Shown: positions 8,374 to 17,080 of the stretch, one piece after another
Layout: each line of letters starts with the position of its first letter
Numbering within the stretch: the stretch's first letter is position 1
NCBI RefSeq assembly: GCF_000757485.1
Contig: NZ_JPYO01000006.1
Span: forward strand, 1-48,979
Direction: 5' to 3'
Length of the DNA stretch: 48,979 bases
Source of the DNA: Achromobacter sp. RTa
GTDB lineage: Bacteria; Pseudomonadota; Gammaproteobacteria; Burkholderiales; Burkholderiaceae_B
The notes under the pieces: model-generated
Databases searched by the model: none
What the model was told of the DNA's origin: nothing
What the model saw: the letters and a program-made list of their open reading frames with translations, nothing else
Made by a program: the position numbers and the translations under genes

Positions 8374-9249
8374 ATGAGTGCAAGCCACTCGGTTCAAGGT
8401 AAAGAGGCACCGTACTACTTTGTGCCCGCCGACTCGGGTCATCCCGTGCGTACGGCTGTGGCGCTGCTGTTCATGGGCCTGAGCGCCGCGGCCTGGATCA
8501 ACGGCGTCAGCTGGGCCAAATGGACCCTGCTGGCGGGCTTTATCGGTTTGATCGTGGTGTTGTACTACTGGTTTGGCGACGCCATCCACGAATCCGAGAT
8601 CGGCCTGAACAGCAAGCGCATCGACGGTTCCTACCGTTGGGGCATGAGCTGGTTCATCTTCTCGGAAGTCATGTTCTTTGCGGCGTTCTTCGGCGCCCTC
8701 TGGTACACGCGCACCATCACCACGCCGTGGCTGGGCGACATGGACCACCGCCTGATGCTGTGGCCCGACTTCCAGGCCGTGTGGCCGAACTTCGGCCCCG
8801 CCGGCGTGGTCGAGCACTTCCAGACCGTCGGCCCGTTCTGGCTGCCTACCATCAACACGGCGCTGCTGCTGAGCTCCGGCGTCACGCTGACCATCGCCCA
8901 CCATGCGCTGCGCGAAAACCATCGCGGCAAGACCATCTTCTGGCTGCTGGCCACGGTCGTCCTGGGCTTCGTCTTCGTGGCCTGTCAGGCATACGAATAC
9001 CACCACGCCTATACCGAACTGAACCTGAAGTTCAATTCGGGCGCATACGGTTCGCTGTTCTACATGCTGACCGGCTTCCACGGTTTCCACGTGCTGCTGG
9101 GCGCCACCATGCTGACGGTCATCCTGATTCGCCTGATCCGCGGGCACTTCACTGCCGACCATCACTTCGGCTTCGAAGGCGCGGCCTGGTACTGGCACTT
9201 CGTGGACGTGGTGTGGCTGGGCCTGTACCTGTTCGTCTACTGGTTCTGA
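8374..9249 (+). CDS. coxC: Cytochrome c oxidase subunit III
   Basis: A 291-residue, seven-helix subunit III that stabilises the catalytic core and supports proton uptake. The family motifs SEVMFFAAFF, LLLSSGVT, EYHHAY and GFHGFHVLLG and the C-terminal WYWHFVDVVWLGLY are all present. A GGGAGA ribosome-binding site precedes the ATG. It is the last structural oxidase gene and is followed by a strong hairpin, so the assembly genes downstream may have their own promoter. Confidence 0.97.
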   Translation: MSASHSVQGKEAPYYFVPADSGHPVRTAVALLFMGLSAAAWINGVSWAKWTLLAGFIGLIVVLYYWFGDAIHESEIGLNSKRIDGSYRWGMSWFIFSEVMFFAAFFGALWYTRTITTPWLGDMDHRLMLWPDFQAVWPNFGPAGVVEHFQTVGPFWLPTINTALLLSSGVTLTIAHHALRENHRGKTIFWLLATVVLGFVFVACQAYEYHHAYTELNLKFNSGAYGSLFYMLTGFHGFHVLLGATMLTVILIRLIRGHFTADHHFGFEGAAWYWHFVDVVWLGLYLFVYWF

Positions 9250-9289
9250 GGTGGAAAAAGCTCTCCCCGTACCCGCTTGCGCGGAGAGC

Positions 9290-9338
9290 AAAGCGCGATA
9301 GGAGGCTGGGCGGCAAGCCCGGCGTCCATCGCGCTTTT
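9290..9338 (+). terminator. Hairpin terminator after coxC
   Basis: AAAGCGCGAT (9290-9299) pairs perfectly with ATCGCGCTTT (9328-9337), with a GC-rich inner arm (CTGGGC...GCCCGG-like) between. A second hairpin, TTCCCGC (9342-9348) with GCGGGAA (9357-9363), follows. Both lie between the convergent coxC and DUF2909 genes and could serve either strand. Confidence 0.65.
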
Positions 9339-9379
9339 ACATTCCCGCGGGGTGTGGCGGGAACCCGGGTCCCGGATGC

Positions 9380-9580
9380 CTATCTAAGGCCTGTGCTCTC
9401 GATCCAGCCCATGTGGTGGGCGAACAGCACGAACAGGAACAGGGCTACCGATAGTCCGATGCGTACCGTCAGCGCGTTGACTGTGCGGCTGGTGGTGCCC
9501 TTGTCCCGCATCAGGTAGACCAGGGCGGATGCCAGGCTGGCCAGGATACCGATAAAGGCCAGGACGACAAAAACGCGCAT
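9380..9580 (-). CDS. DUF2909 family twin-transmembrane protein
   Basis: A 66-residue protein with two hydrophobic helices (about residues 1-21 and 40-58) joined by a basic loop (RDKGTTSRT). It matches DUF2909, found beside oxidase genes in betaproteobacteria. The ATG at 9578-9580 is chosen because GGAG lies just upstream; upstream in-frame codons would only add a non-conserved leader. The gene is antisense to the cluster. Its start lies only 36 bp from the divergent surf1 start, so the two share a very compact control region. Function unknown. Confidence 0.8.
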   Translation of the reverse strand: MRVFVVLAFIGILASLASALVYLMRDKGTTSRTVNALTVRIGLSVALFLFVLFAHHMGWIESTGLR

Positions 9581-9616
9581 GGTGGTCTCCGGACAAATCA
9601 GAGTTATTGAAGAAAG

Positions 9617-10435
9617 ATGGCCCGACCGCATTCAACCCGCTACACGGTAGCCGCCCTGCTGCTGCTTGGCGCCGCCGTGATCATCCTGGCGTCGCTGGGG
9701 CAATGGCAATTGCGCCGCGGCGACGAGCGACGCGCCATTCTGGCCGCTATCGAGGCGGGCCGCAAGCAGGCGCCGCTGAAACTGACGCCCGGGACCGATC
9801 CCGCGGACATGACCGCATGGCGGGCCGCGCAAGCCACGGGCGTGTGGCAGCCGCAATTCAGTGTACTGCTGGACAACCGCAACCATGACGGCAGGCCCGG
9901 CTACTGGCTGGCCATGCCCTTGCTGCTGGATGGCGACGCGAAGCGCGCCGTGCTGGTGCTGCGCGGCTGGCTGCCGCGGGCCCTGCCGGCGGCGGGGCAG
10001 GCTCCCGGCCAGGGGCCGGCGCAGCCGTCCTTGCCGGGCACGCCCGAGGGCACGCAGACCGTGACCGGAGAACTTTCCCTGCGGGTGCCCCGGTTGTTCG
10101 AGATCTGGTCGCTTGGCGGATCGGACCAATCCGTCCTGCCGGCTAGGCTGCCGGCCGGCGACGGCGTGCCGCAGGTGCAGAACCTGCCGCTGGATGCCTA
10201 TGCCAAGGCGACGGGACTTGCCCTGCTGCCCACCGTGCTGTTGCAATCGGACGGCGGCGCGGACGACGGGCTGGTGCGCGATTGGCCGCAGCCGTCCGTG
10301 GACTTCCAGCAGAACACCTCGTATGCCGTACAGTGGTTCGCTTTTGCTTCGATTGCGGCCGTGGCATGGCTGGTGGTGCTGGGGGGCGCCATCCGGCGCA
10401 TGCGGCGCCGCGAGTCCGCCGGGTCCCAGGCCTGA
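9617..10435 (+). CDS. surf1: SURF1 family cytochrome oxidase assembly protein
   Basis: A 272-residue inner-membrane protein that helps deliver haem a to subunit I. SURF1 architecture is clear: an N-terminal helix (~10-28), the periplasmic signatures GQWQLRRGDER, GRPGYWLAMPL and VLRGWLPR, the near-C-terminal DFQQNTSYAVQWFAFA, then the second helix and a basic tail. A purine-rich stretch (GAAGAAAG) precedes the ATG. It is followed after 41 bp by the SCO-like gene. Confidence 0.9.
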   Translation: MARPHSTRYTVAALLLLGAAVIILASLGQWQLRRGDERRAILAAIEAGRKQAPLKLTPGTDPADMTAWRAAQATGVWQPQFSVLLDNRNHDGRPGYWLAMPLLLDGDAKRAVLVLRGWLPRALPAAGQAPGQGPAQPSLPGTPEGTQTVTGELSLRVPRLFEIWSLGGSDQSVLPARLPAGDGVPQVQNLPLDAYAKATGLALLPTVLLQSDGGADDGLVRDWPQPSVDFQQNTSYAVQWFAFASIAAVAWLVVLGGAIRRMRRRESAGSQA

Positions 10436-10476
10436 GCCGGCGTCCACCATCAACCCGCAAGACAACAGGATACAAA

Positions 10477-11106
10477 GTGGCTCGCGACATTTCTCCTACC
10501 CGGCCCGCCGGCAAGCGCTCCCTGATGCCCATGCTGCTAGTGTTTCTGTGCAGCCTGGCGCCCATCGTCGCCGCCGTCGTGGTCTACATGAACCCGCAGT
10601 GGTGGCCCGACGAAACCAGCAACTACGGCGCGCTGGTGAGCCCGCAGCGGCCCATGCCCGCGGCCGCCGACCTGCAGCTGACCACGCTGGACGGCAAGCC
10701 TTTCGACCTGCAGAGCCTGAAGGGCAAGTGGCTGCTGGTGGCCGCCGACGGCGGGGCCTGCCCGGACAGCTGCGCCCGCAAGCTCTTCATCGCCCGCAAC
10801 AGCCACGCCAGCCAGGGCAAGAACGTGGACCGGCTGGCTCGCGTCTGGTTCATCACCGATGACGCGCCGGTGCCGGACAAGGTGCTGGAGGCCTACAAGG
10901 GCACGGTCATGGTGCGCGCGAACCCGGATCAGCTGGCGCGCTTCCTGATGGCGCGCGATACCGCGGCCGGGCAGCCCGGCCTGCAGGATCCGATCTGGGT
11001 GATCGATCCCCTGGGCAACCTCATGATGCAGTACCCTGCCGAGGCCGACGGAGTGAAGGTGCGCAAGGACATCAGCAAGCTGGTCTACAGCTCTAGGATA
11101 GGGTGA
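10477..11106 (+). CDS. Membrane-anchored SCO-like thioredoxin-fold protein
   Basis: A 209-residue protein: a basic N-terminus, one transmembrane helix (~18-40), then a periplasmic thioredoxin-like domain. The start is GTG at 10477, with ACAGGA six bases upstream. It has a CxxxC pair (C95-PDS-C99) in the place expected of SCO1 proteins. The distal His that completes the SCO copper site is not seen; the equivalent region reads QDPIWVIDPLGN (D171). It may therefore be a thiol-disulfide reductase for CuA-site maturation rather than a copper carrier. It lies in the oxidase assembly cluster with a separate complete SCO gene at 13229. Confidence 0.75.
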   Translation: MARDISPTRPAGKRSLMPMLLVFLCSLAPIVAAVVVYMNPQWWPDETSNYGALVSPQRPMPAAADLQLTTLDGKPFDLQSLKGKWLLVAADGGACPDSCARKLFIARNSHASQGKNVDRLARVWFITDDAPVPDKVLEAYKGTVMVRANPDQLARFLMARDTAAGQPGLQDPIWVIDPLGNLMMQYPAEADGVKVRKDISKLVYSSRIG

Positions 11107-11117
11107 TCCCCCCCGGA

Positions 11118-11146
11118 GCGCCTGCGGCGCTTCCCCCCCAGGGGGG
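11118..11146. repeat. GC-rich double hairpin element
   Basis: GCGCC-TGC-GGCGC (11118-11130) is followed at once by CCCCCC-A-GGGGGG (11134-11146), in the 157-bp gap between the SCO-like gene and ctaA. It resembles the GC-rich repeats at the left window edge and is probably a member of the same dispersed extragenic family. It may terminate or attenuate transcription entering ctaA. A short reading frame through it into ctaA was judged spurious. Confidence 0.5.
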
Positions 11147-11263
11147 CGCCGCAGCAGACCGGCGGAGCCGGATCTGCGCGGCCCTGATTGGCGTGGCGAT
11201 GTTCGCATGCGGGGGGCTGCTGGTTTTTCGTGCCGCGGAATCCGCGCGGCAGAGTAATGGTTT

Positions 11264-12304
11264 ATGGAAATGGAACGCATCAAAGCGCGGTATCGCAAAC
11301 TGGTTTTCTTCACCTGGTTCCTTACGCTGGACCTGATCATGTTCGGCGCATTCGTGCGCTTGACGGATTCCGGGCTGGGTTGTCCCGATTGGCCGGGCTG
11401 CTACGGCAGCGTGACGCCGCTGGGCGCCATGGGGGATATCCACGAAGCGTCCCAGGCCATGCCTTTCGGCCCCGTCACGCTTTCCAAGGCCTGGATCGAG
11501 ATGATCCATCGCTACGTCGGCTCCATCCTGGGCATGCTGATCATCGGCATCGTGTACATGGCGTGGCGCTATCGCCGTGAACTGGGCCGCTCGCCGGCCC
11601 TGGCCGTGACCACGCTGGTGGCCGTTTGCGTGCAGGGCGCGTTCGGCGCCTGGACCGTGACGCACAAACTGATGCCCGCTGTCGTGACGGCGCACCTGGT
11701 GTTCGGCCTGTCCGTGCTGGCATTGATGACCTGGCTGTCCGCACGCGAGCGCCCGCATCTGCCCGTGCCCGAGTCGGCCGCGCGCTGGAAGCCATGGGTG
11801 GCCGTGGGCTTCGGGCTGCTGCTGGTGCAGGTGACCCTGGGAGGCTGGGTCAGCACCAACTATGCCGCGCTGGCCTGCATGGACTTCCCCATGTGCCACG
11901 GCCAGTGGGTGCCTGAAATGGACTTCCACGGCGGGTACTCGATCATCCGCGGCCTGGGCGAGCTTCCTTCCGGCGAGATGATTTCCCAGCCCGCGCTCAC
12001 GGCGATCCATTGGGTGCACCGCAATTTCGCCTTCGTGGTGTTCCTGTACCTGGGCACGCTGGCCTGGCGGCTGCGGGCCGAGCCCGGGCTGCGCGGCCCC
12101 GCCACGCTGATGCTGGCGCTGCTGGCGGCGCAGCTCGTGACCGGCCTGACGACGATCTTCTTCCAGTGGCCGCTGCTGATCGCGGTGTTGCACAATGGAG
12201 GCGCCGCCGGCCTGACGCTGGCCGCGGTGGTCTTGATGGTGCGTTTGTCCACGGCGCGGCGTTCGCCCGCGGGTGAATACGGCCCCAATTCGGTGCGCGT
12301 TTAA
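11264..12304 (+). CDS. ctaA: Haem A synthase (COX15/CtaA)
   Basis: A 346-residue, eight-helix membrane enzyme that oxidises the C8 methyl of haem O to the formyl of haem A for the aa3 oxidase. The conserved His/Arg regions of the family are visible: [21 protein letters not shown] near the N-terminus (shown here in part), [19 protein letters not shown] and a later [11 protein letters not shown]. The start is the first of two nearby ATGs (11264 and 11270); no strong RBS distinguishes them. The haem O synthase gene follows after 13 bp. Confidence 0.93.
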   Translation: MEMERIKARYRKLVFFTWFLTLDLIMFGAFVRLTDSGLGCPDWPGCYGSVTPLGAMGDIHEASQAMPFGPVTLSKAWIEMIHRYVGSILGMLIIGIVYMAWRYRRELGRSPALAVTTLVAVCVQGAFGAWTVTHKLMPAVVTAHLVFGLSVLALMTWLSARERPHLPVPESAARWKPWVAVGFGLLLVQVTLGGWVSTNYAALACMDFPMCHGQWVPEMDFHGGYSIIRGLGELPSGEMISQPALTAIHWVHRNFAFVVFLYLGTLAWRLRAEPGLRGPATLMLALLAAQLVTGLTTIFFQWPLLIAVLHNGGAAGLTLAAVVLMVRLSTARRSPAGEYGPNSVRV

Positions 12305-12317
12305 AATAGGGCTCATT

Positions 12318-13211
12318 ATGACCAGTATTGCCGCTCCCCAAACCGGATTGCTCCGCCAGTATTTCGTCCTCACCAAGCCGCGCGTGACGCAATTGGCGGT
12401 GTTTTGCGCCGTGATCGGCATGTTCCTGGCCGCGCCCGGCATCCCGGACATGCGGCGGGTGGTGTTCGGCACCATCGGCATCTGGTTGCTGGCGGCCGCC
12501 GCCTTCGCCATCAACTGCCTGATCGAACAGGAAGTGGACGCGCGCATGCTGCGAACCGCCCGCCGCGCCACGGCGCGCGGCACGATCTCGGCCTTCCAGG
12601 TGCTGTCCCTCTCGGGGCTGCTGGGCGGCGCGGGCATGTTCGTGCTCTACCACCTGGTCAATCCCCTGACGATGTGGCTGACCTTCGCCACCTTCGTGGG
12701 CTATGCGGTCATCTACACCGTCATTCTCAAGCCGCGCACGCCGCAGAACATCGTCATCGGCGGCCTGTCCGGCGCCATGCCGCCGGCGCTGGGCTGGGCC
12801 ACGGTGGCGGACTCGGTGCCGGCCGAAGCCTGGGTCCTGGTCCTGATCATCTTCATCTGGACGCCGCCGCACTTCTGGGCGCTGGCGCTCTATCGCAATC
12901 ACGATTACGCCAAGGCCGGGCTGCCCATGCTGCCCGTGACGCATGGCAACCAGTTCACGCGCCTGCACATCCTGCTCTACAGCGTGGCGCTGGTCGCGAC
13001 CACGCTGCTGCCCTACGCCATCCGCATGAGCGGCGCGCTCTATCTGGCGTCCGCACTGGTGCTGGGCGGCATGTTCGTGTCCTACGCATGGCGGCTGTAC
13101 CGCGCCTACAGCGACGAACTGGCGCGCAGCATGTTCCGGTTTTCCATTCTTTACCTGGCGCTGCTCTTCGGCGCCCTGCTGGCGGACCACTGGGTCGGCC
13201 TGTTGCGCTGA
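12318..13211 (+). CDS. ctaB: Haem O synthase (protohaem IX farnesyltransferase)
   Basis: A 297-residue UbiA-superfamily membrane prenyltransferase that adds farnesyl to haem B, giving haem O for CtaA. The first Asp-rich motif region reads [15 protein letters not shown]. The second region, [17 protein letters not shown], and the later GHW-type [11 protein letters not shown] motif are typical of CyoE/CtaB. ATG at 12318 is preferred to an upstream in-frame start inside ctaA. Tight spacing to ctaA indicates one operon. Confidence 0.95.
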   Translation: MTSIAAPQTGLLRQYFVLTKPRVTQLAVFCAVIGMFLAAPGIPDMRRVVFGTIGIWLLAAAAFAINCLIEQEVDARMLRTARRATARGTISAFQVLSLSGLLGGAGMFVLYHLVNPLTMWLTFATFVGYAVIYTVILKPRTPQNIVIGGLSGAMPPALGWATVADSVPAEAWVLVLIIFIWTPPHFWALALYRNHDYAKAGLPMLPVTHGNQFTRLHILLYSVALVATTLLPYAIRMSGALYLASALVLGGMFVSYAWRLYRAYSDELARSMFRFSILYLALLFGALLADHWVGLLR

Positions 13212-13228
13212 TTTCCTGGAGGTTGTCG

Positions 13229-13834
13229 ATGTCCGTGTTTTCCACCAGCCGCAGGCTGGCCTTGCGCCTGGGCGCCGCCGCCGCCTTGACCGCCGCGCTG
13301 GCCGCCTGCGGCGAGAGCGCGCCCGTGTTCAAGGGCAGCGATATCAGCGGAACCCAGCTGGGCCGCGGCATGGAATTGTCCGACTACAACGGCAAACTGC
13401 GCCAGCTGTCCGACTTCGCCGGCAAGGTGGTGGTGGTGTTCTTCGGCTTCACGCAATGCCCGGACGTGTGCCCCACGTCGCTGGCCGAACTGACCGAGGT
13501 CATGAAGAAGCTGGGGCCGGACGCCGACCGCGTGCAGGTGCTGCTGATCACGGTGGACCCCGAGCGCGACACGCCCGAGGTTCTCAAACAATACGTTACC
13601 GCCTTCGACCCGCGCTTCCTGGGCTTGACGGGCACGCCGGACCAGGTCAAGAAGGCCGCTGCGTCGTTCAAGGCCTATTACGCCAAGGCGCCCACCAAGG
13701 ACGGCAGCTACACCATGGATCACACGGCCGCCTTCTACCTGCTGGACGGAAAGGGCGAATCGCGCGTGCTGGCCAATAACAATATCGGCGTCGACGCGCT
13801 GACGCACGACATCCAGGCCCTGCTGAAGCAATAA
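13229..13834 (+). CDS. sco: SCO1/SenC copper chaperone lipoprotein for cytochrome oxidase
   Basis: A 201-residue periplasmic lipoprotein delivering copper to, or reducing, the CuA site of CoxB. The N-terminal signal ends in a lipobox (LAAC, C27). The thioredoxin-fold domain has the complete SCO copper site: C77-PDV-C81 and H165 (MDHTAAFYLLD). A GGAGG site six bases before the ATG sets the start. It is the last gene of the oxidase cluster, 17 bp after ctaB. Confidence 0.93.
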   Translation: MSVFSTSRRLALRLGAAAALTAALAACGESAPVFKGSDISGTQLGRGMELSDYNGKLRQLSDFAGKVVVVFFGFTQCPDVCPTSLAELTEVMKKLGPDADRVQVLLITVDPERDTPEVLKQYVTAFDPRFLGLTGTPDQVKKAAASFKAYYAKAPTKDGSYTMDHTAAFYLLDGKGESRVLANNNIGVDALTHDIQALLKQ

Positions 13835-13840
13835 AGGGCG

Positions 13841-14062
13841 CTATCTGCCCGTTGCGACGGCCCAGCCGTCCAGCGCGGCGCGGGCCTTGTCGCCGAGTTC
13901 CGCGGCGGGGATTTCGCGCCGGTGGGCCATGATCATGAGCGCGTACGGGGTTGCCAGCGCGGCCGCCTCGGGGCATAGGCGGCATTCGTCGCCGACGGAC
14001 GGCGAGACATTGCGCCAGTAGTTGATCGCCTGTTCGAGCAGGGGCAGGGTGACGGAATCCAT
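13841..14062 (-). CDS. DUF3717 family small protein
   Basis: A 73-residue soluble protein whose sequence (LLEQAINYWR, CRLCPEAAALATPYALMI, then ELGDKARAALDGW) matches DUF3717, a betaproteobacterial family of unknown function. The two Cys in CRLC are a family feature and could bind a metal; that is a guess. The start is at 14062. It is convergent with sco, with only 6 bp between the stops. Confidence 0.75.
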   Translation of the reverse strand: MDSVTLPLLEQAINYWRNVSPSVGDECRLCPEAAALATPYALMIMAHRREIPAAELGDKARAALDGWAVATGR

Positions 14063-14192
14063 GCGCCTATTGTCCACGATTGGCCAGTGCTGTCCACCGG
14101 GCGCCGCCAGCAAAGAAGCGTCACCATCGCAACATGCCGAAACCGCGGGCGGGTGCTATACCACTGCCGGTTAGTTACGATGGAGCATCGTT

Positions 14193-14840
14193 ATGAGTAC
14201 CCCTACCCGAATCGAAGCGCCGCGGCGCGCGCTGCATCCGCTGGTCGCGGCCGCGGCGGTCGCCGTGATCGTCATGTGCTCGGTGGGCGTGGCCGCCGTG
14301 CTGGGATGGCTGCCCACGCCCTCCGCCAATCCGCACGCCGATGAGCCTGTGGCCGAGGCGGGCCCGGAAGGCGCCAACCTGGCGCCCGCTCCGCCCGCCC
14401 AGGGCGCGCCTGGCCAGCAGGCTCGCCCCGAGCCTGGGCAGACGGCCCGTCCTGCTCAAGCGCCTGCCCCGGCGCCCGCGAAGCAGGCTTGCGCCAGCTG
14501 CGGCGTCGTCGAATCCATCCGCCAGGTCCAGGTGCCCGTGAAGGACAACAGCGACCATCTTGTCGGCACCATTGCCGGCGGGGTGGCGGGCGGCGTCGTG
14601 GGCAACCAGTTCGGCGGCGGCAGCGGCAAGACCGCGCTGACGGTGCTGGGCGCGGTCGGCGGTGCTTTGGCAGGCCGTGAAGTTGAGCGTAATATCAGAC
14701 AGCAACAAACGGTGACGCACTATGAGCTCACCGTGCGCATGAGCGACGGCAGCGCGCGCCAGTTCCGTAGCGCGCAGCCGTTCGCGTTTGCGTCCGGCGA
14801 TCACGTGCGCGTGGAGAACAACCAGCTGCTGCCGGGGTAG
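14193..14840 (+). CDS. Glycine-zipper 2TM-domain envelope protein
   Basis: A 215-residue protein with an N-terminal membrane anchor or signal (~18-40), then a Pro/Ala-rich linker (~45-105) with a single CASC. A glycine-zipper 2TM domain of the 17-kDa antigen/SlyB type follows (GTIAGGVAGGVVGNQFGGG and LGAVGGALAGREVE). A short C-terminal domain follows, of a kind often paired with it in betaproteobacteria. It is probably an outer-envelope-associated structural protein. It stands alone with its own promoter region. Confidence 0.75.
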   Translation: MSTPTRIEAPRRALHPLVAAAAVAVIVMCSVGVAAVLGWLPTPSANPHADEPVAEAGPEGANLAPAPPAQGAPGQQARPEPGQTARPAQAPAPAPAKQACASCGVVESIRQVQVPVKDNSDHLVGTIAGGVAGGVVGNQFGGGSGKTALTVLGAVGGALAGREVERNIRQQQTVTHYELTVRMSDGSARQFRSAQPFAFASGDHVRVENNQLLPG

Positions 14841-14882
14841 GCCCGGCGCGGCAGGCAATTATCTGTTTTGGGGAGACCAGGA

Positions 14883-15638
14883 ATGAGCGACCAACAATCG
14901 AACCCGTTCGTCCTACCCGGCATGGGTCAGCATTCCGACTTGTCGGGCAACCCGCTCCTGGCCAGCATGGAAATGATGCGCCAGGCCTGGGCCGGCCTGA
15001 CCGGGCCGGGGGGACTGGCCAGTAGCCTGCCCATGGCTCCTCCGATGAATCTGGAAGACCTGGACCGCCGCATCGCCGAATTGCGGTCGGTGGAAAACTG
15101 GCTGCGCATGAACCTGAGCATGCTGTCCAGCACCATCCAGGGCATGGAAGTGCAGCGCTCCACCATCAGCACGCTGCGCGCATTCGTGGACAGCGCGGCA
15201 AATATGGACATGGCCGCCGTGCGCGAAAGCGGCGCGGCGTCGCCGCTGGAAGTCGTGCTGGGGCTGAAGCCCGCGCCGAAGCCCGCGGCCGCCGCTCCCA
15301 AGGCGGCGGAAAATGGCAACGCCAAGGGCCAGGATGCGGCCAACGCGGCGGGCGAGCCGCCCTCGGCCGCGCCGGGGATGAGCGAGCAGATGGGCGCCGC
15401 GGCGCAATCGGCTTCCAAGGCGTGGTGGGACCTGCTGCAGCAGCAGTTCAACCAGATCGCCGCCGCCACGGCCGCGTCCATGCCGGCCGCGCCCGGCGCC
15501 GATGCCGCGTCCAAGGCGAAAGCGGGCGATTCCAAGGCCGCGCCGCAGGCCGGGGCCTCCAAGCCGGCGGCCCGCAAGCCCGCCGCTTCCCGTAGCGCCG
15601 CCAAGACCAGCAAGAAAACGGGGCCGGCCGCGAGCTAG
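14883..15638 (+). CDS. phaM: PhaM-type polyhydroxyalkanoate granule regulatory protein
   Basis: A 251-residue protein. The N-terminal ~100 residues match the PhaM family ([36 protein letters not shown]), which binds PHA synthase and granules. The rest is Ala/Pro/Lys-rich and ends in a histone-like basic tail ([19 protein letters not shown]), as in PhaM, which links granules to the nucleoid. ATG at 14883 follows AGGA closely. No phaC or phaP gene is in the window, so involvement in PHA storage rests on family membership. Confidence 0.75.
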   Translation: MSDQQSNPFVLPGMGQHSDLSGNPLLASMEMMRQAWAGLTGPGGLASSLPMAPPMNLEDLDRRIAELRSVENWLRMNLSMLSSTIQGMEVQRSTISTLRAFVDSAANMDMAAVRESGAASPLEVVLGLKPAPKPAAAAPKAAENGNAKGQDAANAAGEPPSAAPGMSEQMGAAAQSASKAWWDLLQQQFNQIAAATAASMPAAPGADAASKAKAGDSKAAPQAGASKPAARKPAASRSAAKTSKKTGPAAS

Positions 15639-15662
15639 CCCTCCTATTCAATCGATGCCCTG

Positions 15663-15688
15663 GACGGCCGCAAGGCCGCCGGGCCGTC
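15663..15688 (+). terminator. Hairpin between phaM and glmU
   Basis: GACGGCC (15663-15669) pairs with GGCCGTC (15682-15688), followed by a short TT. It lies just upstream of the glmU start at 15707, so it may be a weak terminator for phaM or a leader hairpin of glmU. Confidence 0.4.
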
Positions 15689-15706
15689 TTCAACATTGTG
15701 GAACTT

Positions 15707-17080
15707 ATGCTTAACGTAGTGATTCTTGCCGCCGGACTGGGTAAACGCATGCAGTCCGACCTTCCCAAAGTGCTGCACACGCTCGCGGGCAAACCCATGC
15801 TGTCCCATGTGCTGGACAGCGCGCGCCAGCTCGATCCGGCGCGCATCATCGTCGTGGTGGGGCATGGCGCGGACCGCGTCAAGCAGGCTTTCGAAGGCCA
15901 GGCCGACCTGCACTTCGCGCTGCAGCAGCCCCAGCACGGCACGGGCCACGCGGTGCAGCAGGCGGTGCCGCTGCTGCTGGAGGGCGATGGCAAGGACGAC
16001 GTGACGCTGGTGCTGTATGGCGACGTGCCGCTGGTGCAGCCTGAAACCCTCAAGCGCCTGCTGGAGGCCCGCGGCGCAGGCGCCGCCGTGCTGACCGAAG
16101 TGCTGGCCGATTCCACCGGCTATGGCCGTATCGTGCGCGACGATCGAGGCAACGTCTGCCGCATCGTGGAACACAAGGACGCCTCGGACGCCGAGCGCGA
16201 AATCAAGGAAGTGAACACCGGCATCCTCAGCGCGCCCACCGCGAAGCTGAAGGACTGGCTGTCCCGCATCGACAACAACAACGCCCAGGGCGAGTACTAC
16301 CTGACCGACACCGTCGGCCTCGCCGTGGCCGACGGCGTGCCGGTGGGCGCGGCGCAGCCCGGCGCCAACTGGGAAACGCTGGGCGTGAACAGCCGAGTGC
16401 AGCAGGCCGAACTGGAACGTCGCTGGCAGAGCGAGCAGGCCCGCCGCCAGCTGGAAGCCGGCGTGACGCTGGCCGACCCGGCGCGCTTCGACGTGCGCGG
16501 CTCGCTCACCTGCGGGCGCGACGTCTTCATCGACGTGGGTTGCGTGTTCGAAGGCCAGGTGACGCTGGCCGACGGGGTGCGCGTGGGCCCGCATTGCGTG
16601 CTGCGCGACGTCAGCGTCGGCCCTGGCACGCATATCGAGGCCTTCAGCCATCTGCAGCAGGCCCAGGTCGGGCGCGACGCGCGCGTCGGTCCGTATGCGC
16701 GCCTGCGTCCGGGCGCCGAGCTCGGCGACCGCAGCCATGTGGGCAACTTCGTCGAGATCAAGAAGAGCGTGCTGGGCGAGGACAGCAAGGCCAACCATCT
16801 GGCCTACATTGGCGATGCCGACATCGGCGCCCGCGTGAACGTGGGCGCGGGCACCATCACCTGCAACTACGACGGCGTGAACAAGCACCGCACCGTCATC
16901 GAGGACGACGCCTTCATCGGCTCGGACACGCAGCTGGTCGCGCCGGTGCGCGTGGGCCGCGGCGCGACGCTGGGCGCCGGCACCACCCTGACCCGGGACG
17001 CGCCGGCCGACAAACTGACCGTATCGCGCCCGAAGCAACTCACCGTCGAGGGTTGGCAACGCCCGGTCAAGAAATCGTGA
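15707..17080 (+). CDS. glmU: Bifunctional GlcNAc-1-phosphate uridyltransferase / GlcN-1-phosphate acetyltransferase
   Basis: A 457-residue cytoplasmic enzyme (E. coli GlmU is 456) making UDP-GlcNAc, the precursor for peptidoglycan, LPS and the capsule encoded downstream. The N-terminal pyrophosphorylase domain has LAAGLGKRM and PKVLH, and the GEYYLTD loop. The C-terminal left-handed beta-helix acetyltransferase domain has [12 protein letters not shown] and [14 protein letters not shown] at 15707 is chosen over an upstream in-frame GTG to give the canonical N-terminus. Its stop overlaps the GTG of the next gene, implying translational coupling. Confidence 0.97.
   Translation: MLNVVILAAGLGKRMQSDLPKVLHTLAGKPMLSHVLDSARQLDPARIIVVVGHGADRVKQAFEGQADLHFALQQPQHGTGHAVQQAVPLLLEGDGKDDVTLVLYGDVPLVQPETLKRLLEARGAGAAVLTEVLADSTGYGRIVRDDRGNVCRIVEHKDASDAEREIKEVNTGILSAPTAKLKDWLSRIDNNNAQGEYYLTDTVGLAVADGVPVGAAQPGANWETLGVNSRVQQAELERRWQSEQARRQLEAGVTLADPARFDVRGSLTCGRDVFIDVGCVFEGQVTLADGVRVGPHCVLRDVSVGPGTHIEAFSHLQQAQVGRDARVGPYARLRPGAELGDRSHVGNFVEIKKSVLGEDSKANHLAYIGDADIGARVNVGAGTITCNYDGVNKHRTVIEDDAFIGSDTQLVAPVRVGRGATLGAGTTLTRDAPADKLTVSRPKQLTVEGWQRPVKKS

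Noticed and set aside
11103..11336. A 77-codon frame with one hydrophobic stretch between the SCO-like gene and ctaA
   Set aside because: Its first third is translated GC-rich repeat, it has no clear RBS and it overlaps ctaA by 73 bp out of frame.
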